A stretch of DNA of 64,000 nt, from positions 186,001-250,000 of the forward strand of contig NZ_JAFMST010000002.1 of assembly GCF_017916275.1 (NCBI RefSeq), given 5' to 3'. The notes under the pieces are model-generated. The model searched no databases, had not been told where the DNA came from, and worked only from the letters and a program-made list of their open reading frames with translations. Every line of letters starts with the position of its first letter. The first letter of the stretch is position 1. The translations under genes were made by a program, and so were the position numbers. The DNA comes from Rubellimicrobium arenae (GTDB lineage: Bacteria > Pseudomonadota > Alphaproteobacteria > Rhodobacterales > Rhodobacteraceae). Positions 1 through 9,471 of the stretch are shown here, piece after piece.

Positions 1-479
1 ATGGCGACCTGCATCGCATCCTTGGGGGTCCGGCCGCCCCAGATGGCCAGCTGCACGGCGGGGTAGAAGCGCTCGGCGCTCATCATCGCGGCGTGGATCA
101 TGGTGTCGATCTGCTCGGGGCTGGCGATCTGGTCACCCGCCAGCACGAGGCCGTAGCGGAAGACCATCATCTTCTCCTCCTCCCACCAGGTGAAGGCGCC
201 GGCCCAGCACAGGTCGTTGATGCGGTTGAGGAGGTCGTGCAGCGCGGGGATCCGGTCCGCGGGCGGATCGAGCTCATAGGTGCAGAGAAGGCGAAGGGTC
301 TCGTCGGCGGGCGACCAGGCGAGAGTCAGGGCATAGGTGCGCCACTGACCTTCGAGGGTCATGGCGATCTGGTTCTCGGCCACGCGGTCGAAGTCCCACT
401 CGTAATGCGTGGCGATGGTCTCCACCACGTCGATCGGGTGGATCTCGCCCTCGTCGAGATAGGTCTCGGAGATAGTCAT
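1..479 (-). CDS. YbjN domain-containing protein, 3' end cut by window edge
   Basis: The reading frame starts at the ATG at 479-477 (MTISETYLDEGEIHPI) and stays open to base 1, so about 159 residues are visible and the C-terminus lies outside the window. The protein is a soluble, acidic YbjN-type domain, recognisable from the central stretch reading WRTYALTLAW, the acidic LCTYELDPPAD segment, and WWEEEKMMVFRYGL, followed by a helix rich in Met and Ala. YbjN proteins are thought to be chaperone-like or regulatory and have no known enzymatic activity. It is separated from the UbiK-like gene by about 180 bases that contain a hairpin terminator, so it is probably its own transcription unit. The family call is good and the exact role is unknown. 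Confidence 0.8.
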   Translation of the reverse strand, partial: MTISETYLDEGEIHPIDVVETIATHYEWDFDRVAENQIAMTLEGQWRTYALTLAWSPADETLRLLCTYELDPPADRIPALHDLLNRINDLCWAGAFTWWEEEKMMVFRYGLVLAGDQIASPEQIDTMIHAAMMSAERFYPAVQLAIWGGRTPKDAMQVA

Positions 480-630
480 AGCTCGGGCCCCTTACCTAGG
501 CGCCCCGGAGCGGGATGCGTCCGGAGCGCGTTGCCTGCTCCAGGGTTCGGTGGGCTTTTCACCGAGCCCTACGAGATATGGTGGCCCAACAAACGAGTCT
601 GTAAAGCGAATTCTTGGGGACAAACGGGAA

Positions 631-655
631 CACGGGCGTGAACGCCACGCCCGTG
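631..655 (-). terminator. Hairpin terminator downstream of the UbiK-like gene
   Basis: A perfect 10-bp inverted repeat (CACGGGCGTG at 631-640 and CACGCCCGTG at 646-655) with a 5-base loop lies 8 bases after the stop of the minus-strand UbiK-like gene. On the minus strand it is followed by TTCCCGTTTG, a weak U-tract, so this is probably a rho-independent or partly rho-dependent stop. Confidence 0.6.
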
Positions 656-663
656 CCGCCTTC

Positions 664-963
664 TCAGGCGCCCGGGGAACCGGGCCACTCGGGCTTGGTT
701 TCCACCTCCTGGGCCGCCCCCTGGAGCTTGGCCTCCAGCGCGGTGATGCGGGCCGACAGGGCGTCGTTCTCCTCGCGGGCCTTCTGGGCCATCGCGCGGA
801 CGGCCTCGAACTCCTCGCGGGTCACGAGGTCGCGATCGGCCAGGAGACGGTCCACGAGAGACTTCATGGCGGTCTGCGCCTCGTCCCGGGCCCCCTGCGC
901 CACGCCCATGGCGTTGGTCATCAGCTGCGACAGGTCGTCGAGGATCTTGTTGCGGGTCTGCAT
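664..963 (-). CDS. UbiK-like accessory factor (BMFP coiled-coil family)
   Basis: This small 99-residue protein matches the BMFP/UbiK family. It has an N-terminal helix ([18 protein letters not shown]), a hinge, and a C-terminal coiled coil ([20 protein letters not shown]) ending in a Pro-rich tail. UbiK in Enterobacteria assists the aerobic ubiquinone biosynthesis complex, and Brucella membrane fusogenic protein belongs to the same family. I chose the ATG at 963 because GGAG precedes it by about 7 bases and family members start with this helix. An in-frame ATG at 981 would add only six residues. The gene is divergent from lgt, with about 95 bases between them. Confidence 0.78.
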   Translation of the reverse strand: MQTRNKILDDLSQLMTNAMGVAQGARDEAQTAMKSLVDRLLADRDLVTREEFEAVRAMAQKAREENDALSARITALEAKLQGAAQEVETKPEWPGSPGA

Positions 964-1058
964 GGGGCACTCCGGGGTCATGTCGTGCCGAGATATGGGG
1001 GGAGCCGGGGACCCGCGCAAGGTTGACACCCCGCGCGGGCGCGCACAGGAAAGGCGAC

Positions 1059-1955
1059 ATGACCGGCATCCCGTTCCCCGACATCTCTCCCGAGGTCTTC
1101 TCGGTCACGATCTTCGGCCTGCGCTTTGCGCTGCGCTGGTACGCCCTGGCCTACATCGCCGGCATCCTGATCGGGTGGCGCGTGGCCGTGGCGGCCCTGA
1201 AGCGGCCGCATCTCTGGGCCGGAGGCGTCGCGCCCATGACGCCCGCGCAGCTCGAGTCGCTGCTCACCTGGATCATCCTTGGCATCATCGGCGGCGGGCG
1301 GCTGGGCTACGTGCTGTTCTACCGGCCCGACTACTACCTGAGCCATCCGCTGGAGATTCCCGCGCTCTGGGAAGGAGGCATGTCCTTCCACGGCGGGCTC
1401 CTGGGCGTGACCACGGCGATCCTGGTCTTCTGCTGGCGGGAACGGGCGCCGCTGGGCGGGGTCGCGGACGCCATCGCGCTGGCCTCGCCGCCGGCGATCC
1501 TGCTGGGCCGCATCGCCAACTTCGTCAACGCCGAGCTCTGGGGCCGGCCCACGACGCTGCCCTGGGGCGTGATCTTTCCCGGCGAGGCCGCGCAGGACTG
1601 CCCCGGCGTGCTGGGCGCCTGCGCCCGGCATCCGTCGCAGCTCTACGAGGCGGGGATGGAAGGGCTGCTGCTCGGCCTCGTCCTGATCGTGCTGGCGTTC
1701 CGCGGCGGCGCGCTGCGGCGGCGCTGGCTGCTGAGCGGCGTGTTCTTCGCGGGCTACGGGCTGGCCCGGTTCCTTGTGGAGTTCGTGCGGCAGCCGGACG
1801 GGCAGTTCGTGTCGCCGGGCAATCCGCTCGGGCTCGCGCTGCACTGGAACGGCTGGGGGCTGACGATGGGGCAGACGCTGACCCTGCCGATGATCCTGAT
1901 CGGGGCGCTGATGATCCTCTGGGCCCGCCGCCAGCCGCGAGCCGTCCCGGCGTGA
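1059..1955 (+). CDS. lgt: Prolipoprotein diacylglyceryl transferase
   Basis: Lgt transfers diacylglycerol from phosphatidylglycerol to the lipobox cysteine of prolipoproteins in the inner membrane, the first step of lipoprotein maturation. The 298-residue product is polytopic and carries the family signature [13 protein letters not shown] at residues 150-162, an MSFHGGLLG segment with the conserved His around residue 111, and a C-terminal part with [16 protein letters not shown]. The start is the ATG at 1059 with AGGAAAGG just upstream. Its TGA stop overlaps the GTG start of the next gene (GTGA), so it is translationally coupled to the methyltransferase and pgeF downstream. Identification is secure. 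Confidence 0.96.
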   Translation: MTGIPFPDISPEVFSVTIFGLRFALRWYALAYIAGILIGWRVAVAALKRPHLWAGGVAPMTPAQLESLLTWIILGIIGGGRLGYVLFYRPDYYLSHPLEIPALWEGGMSFHGGLLGVTTAILVFCWRERAPLGGVADAIALASPPAILLGRIANFVNAELWGRPTTLPWGVIFPGEAAQDCPGVLGACARHPSQLYEAGMEGLLLGLVLIVLAFRGGALRRRWLLSGVFFAGYGLARFLVEFVRQPDGQFVSPGNPLGLALHWNGWGLTMGQTLTLPMILIGALMILWARRQPRAVPA

Positions 1956-3007
1956 CCCCCCTCGCCACCCTCCTGGCCGAGCGCATCGCCGCGACCGGGC
2001 CCATGACGGTGGCCGAGTACATGGGGGACTGCCTGCTCCACCCGCGCTACGGCTACTACGCCACGCGCGATCCCCTGGGCGCCTCGGGGGACTTCACCAC
2101 TTCGCCCGAGATCAGCCAGATGTTCGGCGAGTTGCTGGGCCTTTGCCTGGCGCAAGCCTGGCTGGACCAGGGCGCGCCCTCCCCCGTCCTCCTGGCCGAG
2201 ATCGGGCCGGGGCGCGGGACGCTCATGGCCGACGTGCTGAGGGCGACGCGGCGGGTGCCGGGGTTCCATGCGGCGCTGTCGGTCCACCTCGTCGAGGCCT
2301 CGCCCGTGCTGCGGGCCGAGCAGGCCCGGCGGGTGCCCGGCGCCCGATGGCACGATCGGATCGAGGAACTGCCGGAGGGACCTCTCCTTCTCCTTGCCAA
2401 CGAGTTCTTCGACGCGCTGCCGATCCGACAGTTCCTGCGCGTCCCGATGGGCTGGGCCGAACGGGTGGTGGGGCTGGCCGGGGACCGCCTGGCCTGGGGG
2501 CTGAGGCCGCTCGGACCCGTCCCGGCGCTCGAGCCCCGGCTGGCGGACACCCGGGACGGGGAGGTCGTGGAGCTTTGTCCCGCCCTGCCCGGCCTCGTGG
2601 CCGAGATCGGGCGACGCATCGCGACCCATGGCGGCGCGGCGGTGATCGTGGACTACGGCGACTGGCGCCTGAGCGGCGACACCTTCCAGGCCGTGGCCCG
2701 GCACGCCCATGCGGACCCGCTGGAGGCGCCGGGGGAGGCCGACCTCACCGCCCATGTCGATTTCGCGACGGTCGCGCAGGCCGCCGCCCCGGCCCGGGCC
2801 ACGCCGATGGTGACGCAGGGCGACCTGCTCCTGCGGCTCGGCATCGCGCAGCGGGCCGAGGCCCTGGCGCAAAACCTCGAGGGGGATCGGCTGACTTCCC
2901 ACCTTGCCGCGCTGCGGCGCTTGACCCATGCCGAGGAAATGGGAACGCTGTTCAAGGCGATTGGACTTTATCCCGCCCCTGCCCCGATGCTGCCCGGATT
3001 TGCCTAG
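1952..3007 (+). CDS. Class I SAM-dependent methyltransferase, MidA/NDUFAF7 family
   Basis: The 351-residue product belongs to the family of bacterial homologues of NDUFAF7/MidA, the mitochondrial arginine methyltransferase that acts in complex I assembly. Visible features are an N-terminal [19 protein letters not shown] segment, the [18 protein letters not shown] block typical of this family, the SAM-binding [17 protein letters not shown] (around residues 78-94), [15 protein letters not shown], and [10 protein letters not shown]. The GTG start at 1952 overlaps the lgt stop by four bases and the next gene starts immediately after the TAG. A bacterial substrate is not established; a role in complex I assembly is an inference from the eukaryotic homologue. 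Confidence 0.88.
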   Translation: MTPLATLLAERIAATGPMTVAEYMGDCLLHPRYGYYATRDPLGASGDFTTSPEISQMFGELLGLCLAQAWLDQGAPSPVLLAEIGPGRGTLMADVLRATRRVPGFHAALSVHLVEASPVLRAEQARRVPGARWHDRIEELPEGPLLLLANEFFDALPIRQFLRVPMGWAERVVGLAGDRLAWGLRPLGPVPALEPRLADTRDGEVVELCPALPGLVAEIGRRIATHGGAAVIVDYGDWRLSGDTFQAVARHAHADPLEAPGEADLTAHVDFATVAQAAAPARATPMVTQGDLLLRLGIAQRAEALAQNLEGDRLTSHLAALRRLTHAEEMGTLFKAIGLYPAPAPMLPGFA

Positions 3008-3763
3008 TTGAACCTCGACATCATCACATCCCCCCTGCTCGCCCCCGTCCGCCACGGCTTCTTCGGTCGGGAGGGCGGCGCCTCCTCCGGGATCTTCGCG
3101 GGGCTGAACTGCGGGCAGGGCTCGACCGACCAGGCCGAGGCCGTCACGATCAACCGCCAGCGGGTCGCGCAGGCCATGGACGTCCCCCCGGGCGCGCTGC
3201 TGGGCATCCACCAGGTGCATTCGGCCGACGTGATCGTGGTGGAGGATCCCGCGGCCCCGCGCGCCCGCGCCGACGCGATGGTGACCAGGGTGCCGGGGAT
3301 CGCGCTGTCGGTGCTGACGGCGGACTGCCAGCCGGTGCTGTTCGCCGACGCGGAGGCCGGGGTGATCGGCGCGGCCCATGCGGGCTGGCGGGGCACGCTG
3401 AACGGCGTGCTCGAGGCGACGGTCGGGGCGATGGAAACGCTGGGCGCGCGCGCCTCGCGCATCCATGCGGTGATCGGCCCGACGATCAGCCAGCGCGCCT
3501 ACGAGGTCGGGCCCGAGTTCATGGACGACGTGCTGGCCGAGGACCCGCAGGCCGCCCGCCATTTCGCGCGCGGGACCGGCGACCGCCTCCTGTTCGACCT
3601 GCCGGGCTATGGGCTCCAGCGGCTGCGGAACGCCGGCATCGGCGAGGCCGAGTGGACGCGCCATTGCACCTATTCCACGCCGGCCCGGTTCTTCAGCTAC
3701 CGCCGCTCCGTCCATGCCAGGGAGGCGGACTACGGACGCCTGATCGCGGCGATCCGGCTTTAA
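3008..3763 (+). CDS. pgeF: Peptidoglycan editing factor PgeF (YfiH/laccase-domain family)
   Basis: This 251-residue protein is a member of the multi-copper-polyphenol-oxidase-like YfiH family, renamed PgeF for removing peptides with misincorporated residues from peptidoglycan precursors. The expected metal-site residues are visible: HQVHSADV, the Cys in TADCQPVLF, and the His in AAHAGWRGTLNGV. The C-terminal segment reads CTYSTPARFFSYRR, which is also typical. The start is a TTG directly abutting the stop of the methyltransferase gene. The stop is only three bases from the convergent Lrp-type gene. It likely forms one unit with lgt and the methyltransferase. Confidence 0.9.
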   Translation: MNLDIITSPLLAPVRHGFFGREGGASSGIFAGLNCGQGSTDQAEAVTINRQRVAQAMDVPPGALLGIHQVHSADVIVVEDPAAPRARADAMVTRVPGIALSVLTADCQPVLFADAEAGVIGAAHAGWRGTLNGVLEATVGAMETLGARASRIHAVIGPTISQRAYEVGPEFMDDVLAEDPQAARHFARGTGDRLLFDLPGYGLQRLRNAGIGEAEWTRHCTYSTPARFFSYRRSVHAREADYGRLIAAIRL

Positions 3764-3766
3764 GCG

Positions 3767-4243
3767 TCAGGCCGGGTCGACGGGGACGCCGGGCTCGTCC
3801 TTGCCGCTGCGGATCACGAGGCTGGTCTTCACGCTGGCGACGTTGGGCGCGGGCGTCAGGGATTCGGTCAGGAAGCGCTGGAAGGTCCGCAGGTCGGGCG
3901 CGGCGCATTTCAGGATGAAATCCACCTCGCCGTTCAGCATGTGGCATTCGCGGACATAGGGCCAGTCGCGCGCCAGCGCCTCGAAGGCCTGGAGGTCGGA
4001 TTCGGCCTGGCTCTTGAGGCGGACGGAGGCGAAGACCCTCACCTCGAAGCCGAGCCTCTGCGGGTCGAGGTCGGCGTGGTAGCCGCGGATGTAGCCCGCC
4101 TCCTCGAGCGCGCGGACCCGGCGCAGGCAGGGCGGCGGGGAGATGCCGACCCGCGCCGCCAGCTCCACGTTCGTCATGCGGCCGTTCTGCTGCAGCAGCG
4201 CCAGGATGCGCCGGTCGGTTTTGTCGAGCCGCTGCCCGGGCAT
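3767..4243 (-). CDS. Lrp/AsnC family transcriptional regulator
   Basis: The 158-residue protein has the two-part Lrp layout: an N-terminal helix-turn-helix (LDKTDRRILALLQQNGRMTN, then VELAARVGISPPPCLRRVRALEEAGYI) and a C-terminal RAM/ligand domain (FEVRVFASVRL through NVASVKTSLVIR). Such proteins bind amino acids and regulate their metabolism or transport. A strong AAGGAGG lies seven bases or less before the ATG. It is divergent from trxB with about 157 bases between the starts, so it may regulate trxB or itself; that is an inference from position only. The effector cannot be told from sequence. Confidence 0.9.
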   Translation of the reverse strand: MPGQRLDKTDRRILALLQQNGRMTNVELAARVGISPPPCLRRVRALEEAGYIRGYHADLDPQRLGFEVRVFASVRLKSQAESDLQAFEALARDWPYVRECHMLNGEVDFILKCAAPDLRTFQRFLTESLTPAPNVASVKTSLVIRSGKDEPGVPVDPA

Positions 4244-4397
4244 GGGTCCTCCTTGGATCGAAGGCGGACCTTATCCGCGCCCCCCGTCTCGCGCAATTAT
4301 GTTTCGCCGCACACGCATCGGGGCCATGCGCGGGCCGAGGGTTCCGATGGCCGGCCCGGCACGCTATATGCGGAACTCGCACGCCCGAGGGAGATGA

Positions 4398-5396
<999 letters not shown>

Positions 5397-5530
5397 CCGC
5401 CACGGCGGCTTGCGGCCCGGGCGGCTCGGGGCTAGGGGGGGGTCATACCTCCCCGACGCAACATCCCGAAAGCCGTTCATTGATGCTGGACTCCTCCGCA
5501 CCCGTTTCCGACGACGAAGGCCCCGTTCCG

Positions 5531-7234
5531 ATGCACAACCTGGCTCCGATCCCCGAGCTCTACGTTTCCGCCGACTCCGCCCAGAAGCTGAAGGTCGAGG
5601 CGGGCAACCTGCTGAGCCATGATCTCACCCCGCGGCAGATCTGCGATCTCGAGCTGCTGATGAACGGCGGGTTCTTCCCGCTCAAGGGGTTCCTGGGCCA
5701 GGCCGACTACGACTCGGTCGTCGACAGGATGCGGCTGGCGGATGGCACGCTGTGGCCCATGCCGATCACGCTCGATGTGTCGGAGGCCTTTGCCGAGAAG
5801 ATCACGGTCGGCCAGGACATCGCGCTGCGCGACCAGGAAGGCGTCATCCTCGCCATCCTGTCGGTAACCGACAAATGGGTGCCCGAGAAGTCCGTCGAAG
5901 CCGCCAAGGTCTTCGGCGCGGACGACCTCGCCCACCCGGCGGTGAACTACCTGCACAACAAGGCGGGCAAGGTGTATCTGGGCGGGCCGATCACCGGCCT
6001 CACGCCGCCGGTGCATTACGATTTCAAGGCGCGGCGCGACACCCCGAACGAGCTGCGGGCCTTCTTCCGCAAGATGGGCTGGCGGCGCATCGTGGCGTTC
6101 CAGACCCGGAACCCGCTGCACCGTGCCCACCAGGAGCTGACCTTCCGCGCCGCGCGCGAGGCCCAGGCCAACCTGCTGATCCACCCGGTCGTGGGCATGA
6201 CCAAGCCGGGCGACGTGGACCACTTCACCCGCGTCCGCTGCTACGAGGCGGTGCTGTCCAAGTACCCGGCCTCGACCACGCACCTGTCGCTCCTCAATCT
6301 GGCGATGCGCATGGGCGGCCCGCGCGAGGCGCTGTGGCACGCGATCATCCGCAAGAACCACGGCCTGACCCACTTCATCGTCGGCCGCGACCACGCGGGT
6401 CCGGGCAAGAACAGCCAGGGCAAGGACTTCTACGACCCCTATGCCGCCCAGGAGCTGGTGCGCCAGCATGAGGCCGAGATCGGCATCGAGATGGTCGACT
6501 TCAAGCAGATGGTCTACGTCCAGGAGAAGGCGCAGTACTTCCCCGTGGACGAGGTGCCGGAAGGCTCGACCGTGCTCGACATCTCGGGCACCGAGCTGCG
6601 CCGCCGCCTGCGCGAAGGGCTGGACATCCCCGACTGGTTCTCCTTCCCCGAGGTGGTCCAGGAGCTGCGCCGCACCAGCCCCGCGCGGTCCAAGCAGGGC
6701 TTCACGGTGTTCTTCACCGGCTTCTCGGGCTCGGGCAAGTCGACCATCGCCAACGCCCTGATGGTCAAGCTGATGGAGATGGGCGGCCGTCCGGTGACGC
6801 TGCTCGACGGCGACGTGGTCCGCAAGCACCTGTCGTCCGAGCTGGGCTTCTCCAAGGAGCACCGGGACATCAACATCAAGCGGATCGGCTACGTCGCCTC
6901 CGAGATCACCAAGAACGGCGGCATCGCGATCTGCGCGCCCATCGCCCCCTACGCGGCCACCCGCCGCGAGGTGCGCGAGATGATCGAATCCTTCGGCGCC
7001 TTCATCGAGGTGCATGTGGCGACCCCGCTCGAGGAATGCGAGCGGCGCGACCGCAAGGGCCTCTACAAGCTGGCCCGCGAAGGCAAGATCAAGGAGTTCA
7101 CCGGCATCTCGGACCCCTATGACGTCCCGGAGAACCCGGAGCTGCGCGTCAACACCGAGGGGCTCGATGTGGACACCTGCGCGCATCAGGTGATCCTGAA
7201 GCTGGAAGGCATGGGGCTCATCAAGGGCCAATGA
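5531..7234 (+). CDS. Bifunctional sulfate adenylyltransferase / adenylylsulfate kinase
   Basis: The 567-residue fusion first makes APS from sulfate and ATP, then phosphorylates it to PAPS, the activated sulfate used for cysteine synthesis and sulfation. The N-terminal ATP sulfurylase part carries QTRNPLHRAH (191-200) and GRDHAG (285-290). The C-terminal APS kinase has a P-loop GFSGSGKS (397-404) and a LARE/FTGISDPYD region. This is the Sat-type enzyme, not the CysD/CysN heterodimer. I chose the ATG at 5531 because homologues begin close to NLAPIPELYV; in-frame starts at 5480 (TTG) and 5483 (ATG) would add 16-17 unsupported residues. A hairpin terminator follows. Confidence 0.94.
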   Translation: MHNLAPIPELYVSADSAQKLKVEAGNLLSHDLTPRQICDLELLMNGGFFPLKGFLGQADYDSVVDRMRLADGTLWPMPITLDVSEAFAEKITVGQDIALRDQEGVILAILSVTDKWVPEKSVEAAKVFGADDLAHPAVNYLHNKAGKVYLGGPITGLTPPVHYDFKARRDTPNELRAFFRKMGWRRIVAFQTRNPLHRAHQELTFRAAREAQANLLIHPVVGMTKPGDVDHFTRVRCYEAVLSKYPASTTHLSLLNLAMRMGGPREALWHAIIRKNHGLTHFIVGRDHAGPGKNSQGKDFYDPYAAQELVRQHEAEIGIEMVDFKQMVYVQEKAQYFPVDEVPEGSTVLDISGTELRRRLREGLDIPDWFSFPEVVQELRRTSPARSKQGFTVFFTGFSGSGKSTIANALMVKLMEMGGRPVTLLDGDVVRKHLSSELGFSKEHRDINIKRIGYVASEITKNGGIAICAPIAPYAATRREVREMIESFGAFIEVHVATPLEECERRDRKGLYKLAREGKIKEFTGISDPYDVPENPELRVNTEGLDVDTCAHQVILKLEGMGLIKGQ

Positions 7235-7242
7235 ACAGGAAA

Positions 7243-7266
7243 GGGGGCCGAACGGCCCCCTCTTCA
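7243..7266. terminator. Bidirectional hairpin terminator between sat and cytochrome b561
   Basis: A perfect 8-bp stem (GGGGGCCG at 7243-7250, CGGCCCCC at 7253-7260) lies between two convergent genes. Read on the minus strand it is followed by TTTCCTGTT, a better U-tract than the TCTTC on the plus strand, so it probably serves both genes. Confidence 0.75.
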
Positions 7267-7291
7267 CATCCGGTCCATGACGATGGCCGCG

Positions 7292-7822
7292 TCAGTTGCC
7301 CGGCGTCGGGCGGACGATGCGGCGGATGATGTTCTCCCCCAGGACGAGGTGCAGCAGCGCGCCGCCGACGTGGAGGACGATCAGGATCAGGAGGAGCCAG
7401 GCCGTCAGGCTGTGGATCCCTGCCGCGGCCTCGCTGCCGCCGAACCAGGCCAGCGCCCCCACGGGCGGCATGGCCAGGAGAACGACGTAGAAAGCCCAGT
7501 GGTTGATCTTGCCCAGCATCGCCAGGAGGTGGTGCTTGGTGCCGGCGGCGGTCTGGACGGGCCGGTTGATGCGGGCCATCAGCCGCGCCACCATGATCAG
7601 GAAGATCGTGATCCCCAGCACGATATGGATGAAGGCAGGGCCCCACTGGCTCACGGCCTCGTTGTTCTCGACGGCGTCGTAGACCCGCTCCATGCCGAAG
7701 CCCATGAGCCACTGCACCGCCACGAGGACGACGATCGTCCAGTGCAGCGTGATCTGATAGGACGAATAGCCATGCCGCGCATGGGCCGCGCGTTCCGAAG
7801 GAGTGGTGGGTGTCGTGGTCAT
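7292..7822 (-). CDS. Cytochrome b561-family dihaem membrane protein
   Basis: The 176-residue protein has four predicted membrane helices and histidines placed for two b-type haems: TLHWTIVV in helix 1, AFIHIVLG in helix 2, KINHWAFYV in helix 3 and LIVLHVGGALLH in helix 4. That matches the bacterial cytochrome b561 (CybB) family, thought to pass electrons between ubiquinol and periplasmic acceptors, including superoxide in E. coli. It appears monocistronic, convergent with sat and lying behind the Hsp20-DUF1150 pair on the same strand. The physiological partner is not evident. Confidence 0.88.
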   Translation of the reverse strand: MTTTPTTPSERAAHARHGYSSYQITLHWTIVVLVAVQWLMGFGMERVYDAVENNEAVSQWGPAFIHIVLGITIFLIMVARLMARINRPVQTAAGTKHHLLAMLGKINHWAFYVVLLAMPPVGALAWFGGSEAAAGIHSLTAWLLLILIVLHVGGALLHLVLGENIIRRIVRPTPGN

Positions 7823-7947
7823 GCCTTGGGTCCGGGACGGCGGGGCCCAACTGCCCCTGCCCGGATTAACCTGATCCGGCGAGCCGGGTCGTCAATCCCC
7901 TGCCCGCCGCGTCAGGCCACGCTTGGGCGGCGCCCGTCAGCGGCCCA

Positions 7948-8193
7948 TCAATGGACGGTGACGGGCACCCGGTCGTACTGGCGCGCCAGCACGAAGGCGA
8001 GATCGCGGTCGGCCACCAGCGCGAGCTGCTGCCCTTCCGCGTCATGGACGGCGAAGATGGTCTCGAGCTCGCCCGCCTGCTCGCGCAGTTCCTCGGGGAG
8101 ATCGGCCACGGCGACCGGCTTCACGTAGACGATATCGGCGCCAAGCGCCTGGAGATCCGGCTTGGGCCGGGGATTTGCATAGGGACCGTTCAC
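7948..8193 (-). CDS. DUF1150 family protein
   Basis: This 81-residue acidic protein resembles the alphaproteobacterial DUF1150 family. The middle reads VKPVAVADLPEELREQAG and the C-terminal half contains TIFAVHDAEGQQLALVADRD followed by LAFVLARQYD, a pattern reminiscent of a small regulatory domain that could touch cell components named in the family only by position. It overlaps the hsp20 stop by four bases (ATGA) and so should be co-translated with the small heat-shock protein. That pairing is recurrent in Rhodobacteraceae to my knowledge. Its function is unknown; a role alongside Hsp20 in stress is an inference. Confidence 0.8.
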   Translation of the reverse strand: MNGPYANPRPKPDLQALGADIVYVKPVAVADLPEELREQAGELETIFAVHDAEGQQLALVADRDLAFVLARQYDRVPVTVH

Positions 8194-8612
8194 TTGACCC
8201 CACTCCTCTTGATGCGGACGGTCTGGACGACCGTCTCGGGGACATGGCGGGTCAGGTCGACATGCAGGAGACCATTCTCCATCACCGCCTCACCCACCTC
8301 AACGCCTTCGGCCAGCACAAAGCTCCGCTGGAACTGTCGTGAGGCGATGCCCCGATGCAGGAACACCCGTCCCTCGCCGTCCTCGACCTGCCGCCCGCGG
8401 ATCACGAGCTGCCGGTCCTCGACGGTGATCGAGAGGTCGGATTCCGTGAAGCCGGCCACCGCGAGGGTGATCCGGTAGGAGCGGTCCGAGGTCTGCTCGA
8501 TGTTATAGGGCGGGTACCCGTCATTGCCGGTCTTGGCCGTCCGCTCCACCAGGCGTTCGAGTTGTTCGAACCCAAGGAGGTAGGGATGGGTCCCCAAGGT
8601 GAGCTTGGTCAT
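8190..8612 (-). CDS. Hsp20 family small heat-shock protein
   Basis: The 140-residue protein has an alpha-crystallin domain: PPYNIEQTSDRSYRITLAVA, GFTESDLSITVEDRQLVIRG, FLHRGIASRQFQRSFVLAEG, VEVGEAVMENGLLHVDL. The C-terminal anchor-like motif appears as VQTVRIKRS. Small heat-shock proteins hold unfolding proteins for later refolding by other chaperones; IbpA is the closest familiar type. It leads an operon with DUF1150. About 70-98 bases upstream is a sequence that fits the heat-shock sigma-32 consensus very well (CTTG, 17-base gap, CCCCATAT), which supports heat induction. Confidence 0.94.
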   Translation of the reverse strand: MTKLTLGTHPYLLGFEQLERLVERTAKTGNDGYPPYNIEQTSDRSYRITLAVAGFTESDLSITVEDRQLVIRGRQVEDGEGRVFLHRGIASRQFQRSFVLAEGVEVGEAVMENGLLHVDLTRHVPETVVQTVRIKRSGVK

Positions 8613-8681
8613 TGCGACACGTCCTTTGCGCGAAAGCGACAGTCAACCACGGCCCCCTGGATGGGCGACCGCTTGACGCAA

Positions 8682-8710
8682 ATATGGGGAACGCAGGCCG
8701 CCGCAGCAAG
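8682..8710 (-). promoter_or_regulatory. Heat-shock (sigma-32 type) promoter for hsp20
   Basis: Read on the minus strand, CTTGCTG at 8710-8704 is followed after 14 bases by CCCCATAT at 8689-8682. The -10 matches the classical sigma-32 consensus CCCCATNT completely and the -35 keeps the essential CTTG. It lies about 70 bases before the hsp20 start codon. Confidence 0.65.
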
Positions 8711-8773
8711 TCCCCCGGGGCTGGTCGCGGGCCGCCCGAGGCGCTAATCTCCCGGCACCCTTGCGAGGATCCG

Positions 8774-8992
8774 ATGAACATAACTGCCGCGATGGACGAG
8801 TCCGAGGTGCTGCGCGTCGAGCTCGAAGTGCTCCGGCGCGAGCATCGGGAGCTTGATGAAGCGATCCTGGCGCTGGAGGCCGAAGGATCGCGCGACCTGC
8901 TGACGATCCGGCGCAAGAAAAAGGAGAAGCTGATCCTGAAGGACCGGATCCGACTGATCGAGGACCGGCTCCTGCCGGACATCATCGCCTGA
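8774..8992 (+). CDS. DUF465 (YdcH-like) small helical protein
   Basis: The 72-residue product is almost entirely charged helix: [20 protein letters not shown], then [28 protein letters not shown] in pieces, ending [12 protein letters not shown]. This is the YdcH/DUF465 pattern, in which a first helix with HRELD is followed by a KKKKLxLKD helix. AGGAT stands just before the ATG at 8774. Its TGA overlaps the purE ATG by one base (TGATG), coupling it to the purine genes, though no link between DUF465 and purine synthesis is known to me. Function unknown. Confidence 0.82.
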   Translation: MNITAAMDESEVLRVELEVLRREHRELDEAILALEAEGSRDLLTIRRKKKEKLILKDRIRLIEDRLLPDIIA

Positions 8993-9471
8993 TGGCGCCC
9001 GTCGGAATCATCATGGGAAGCCAGTCTGACTGGCCCACCATGCGCGAGGCCGCGCGCGTGCTGGACGAGTTGGGCGTCGGCTACGAGACCCGGATCGTCT
9101 CGGCCCACCGGACGCCGGACCGGCTCTGGTCCTACGGCAAGGAGGCCAGGTCCCGCGGGATCCGGGTCATCATCGCCGGCGCGGGCGGCGCGGCCCATCT
9201 GCCCGGCATGATGGCGTCCAAGACCTCCGTGCCGGTCGTCGGCGTTCCGATCGAGACCAAGGCCCTGGGCGGGCTCGATTCGCTGTACTCGATCGTCCAG
9301 ATGCCGCGCGGCTTTCCGGTGGCGACCATGGCCATCGGGGCAGCGGGAGCGGTGAACGGCGCCCTGATGGCCGCCGCGATCCTGGCCGTGTCGGACGACG
9401 CCCTGGCGCAACGTCTCGATTCCTGGCGCGAGGCTCTGTCGGCCTCGGTCCCCGAGGTGCCGCATGACTGA
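8992..9471 (+). CDS. purE: 5-(carboxyamino)imidazole ribonucleotide mutase (PurE)
   Basis: PurE class I converts N5-CAIR to CAIR in de novo purine synthesis. The 159-residue protein contains the substrate-binding GSQSDWPTM near residue 8, [11 protein letters not shown], and [15 protein letters not shown], the classical signature of the family. Cytoplasmic, usually an octamer. The start overlaps DUF465 by one base and the end overlaps purK by eight bases, giving a tight DUF465-purE-purK unit. The partner PurK follows, as expected for the bacterial two-enzyme route. Confidence 0.97.
   Translation: MAPVGIIMGSQSDWPTMREAARVLDELGVGYETRIVSAHRTPDRLWSYGKEARSRGIRVIIAGAGGAAHLPGMMASKTSVPVVGVPIETKALGGLDSLYSIVQMPRGFPVATMAIGAAGAVNGALMAAAILAVSDDALAQRLDSWREALSASVPEVPHD

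Noticed and set aside
1023..1028. TTGACA as a -35 for lgt
   Set aside because: The matching -10 would fall in the ribosome-binding site of lgt and has no resemblance to TATAAT.
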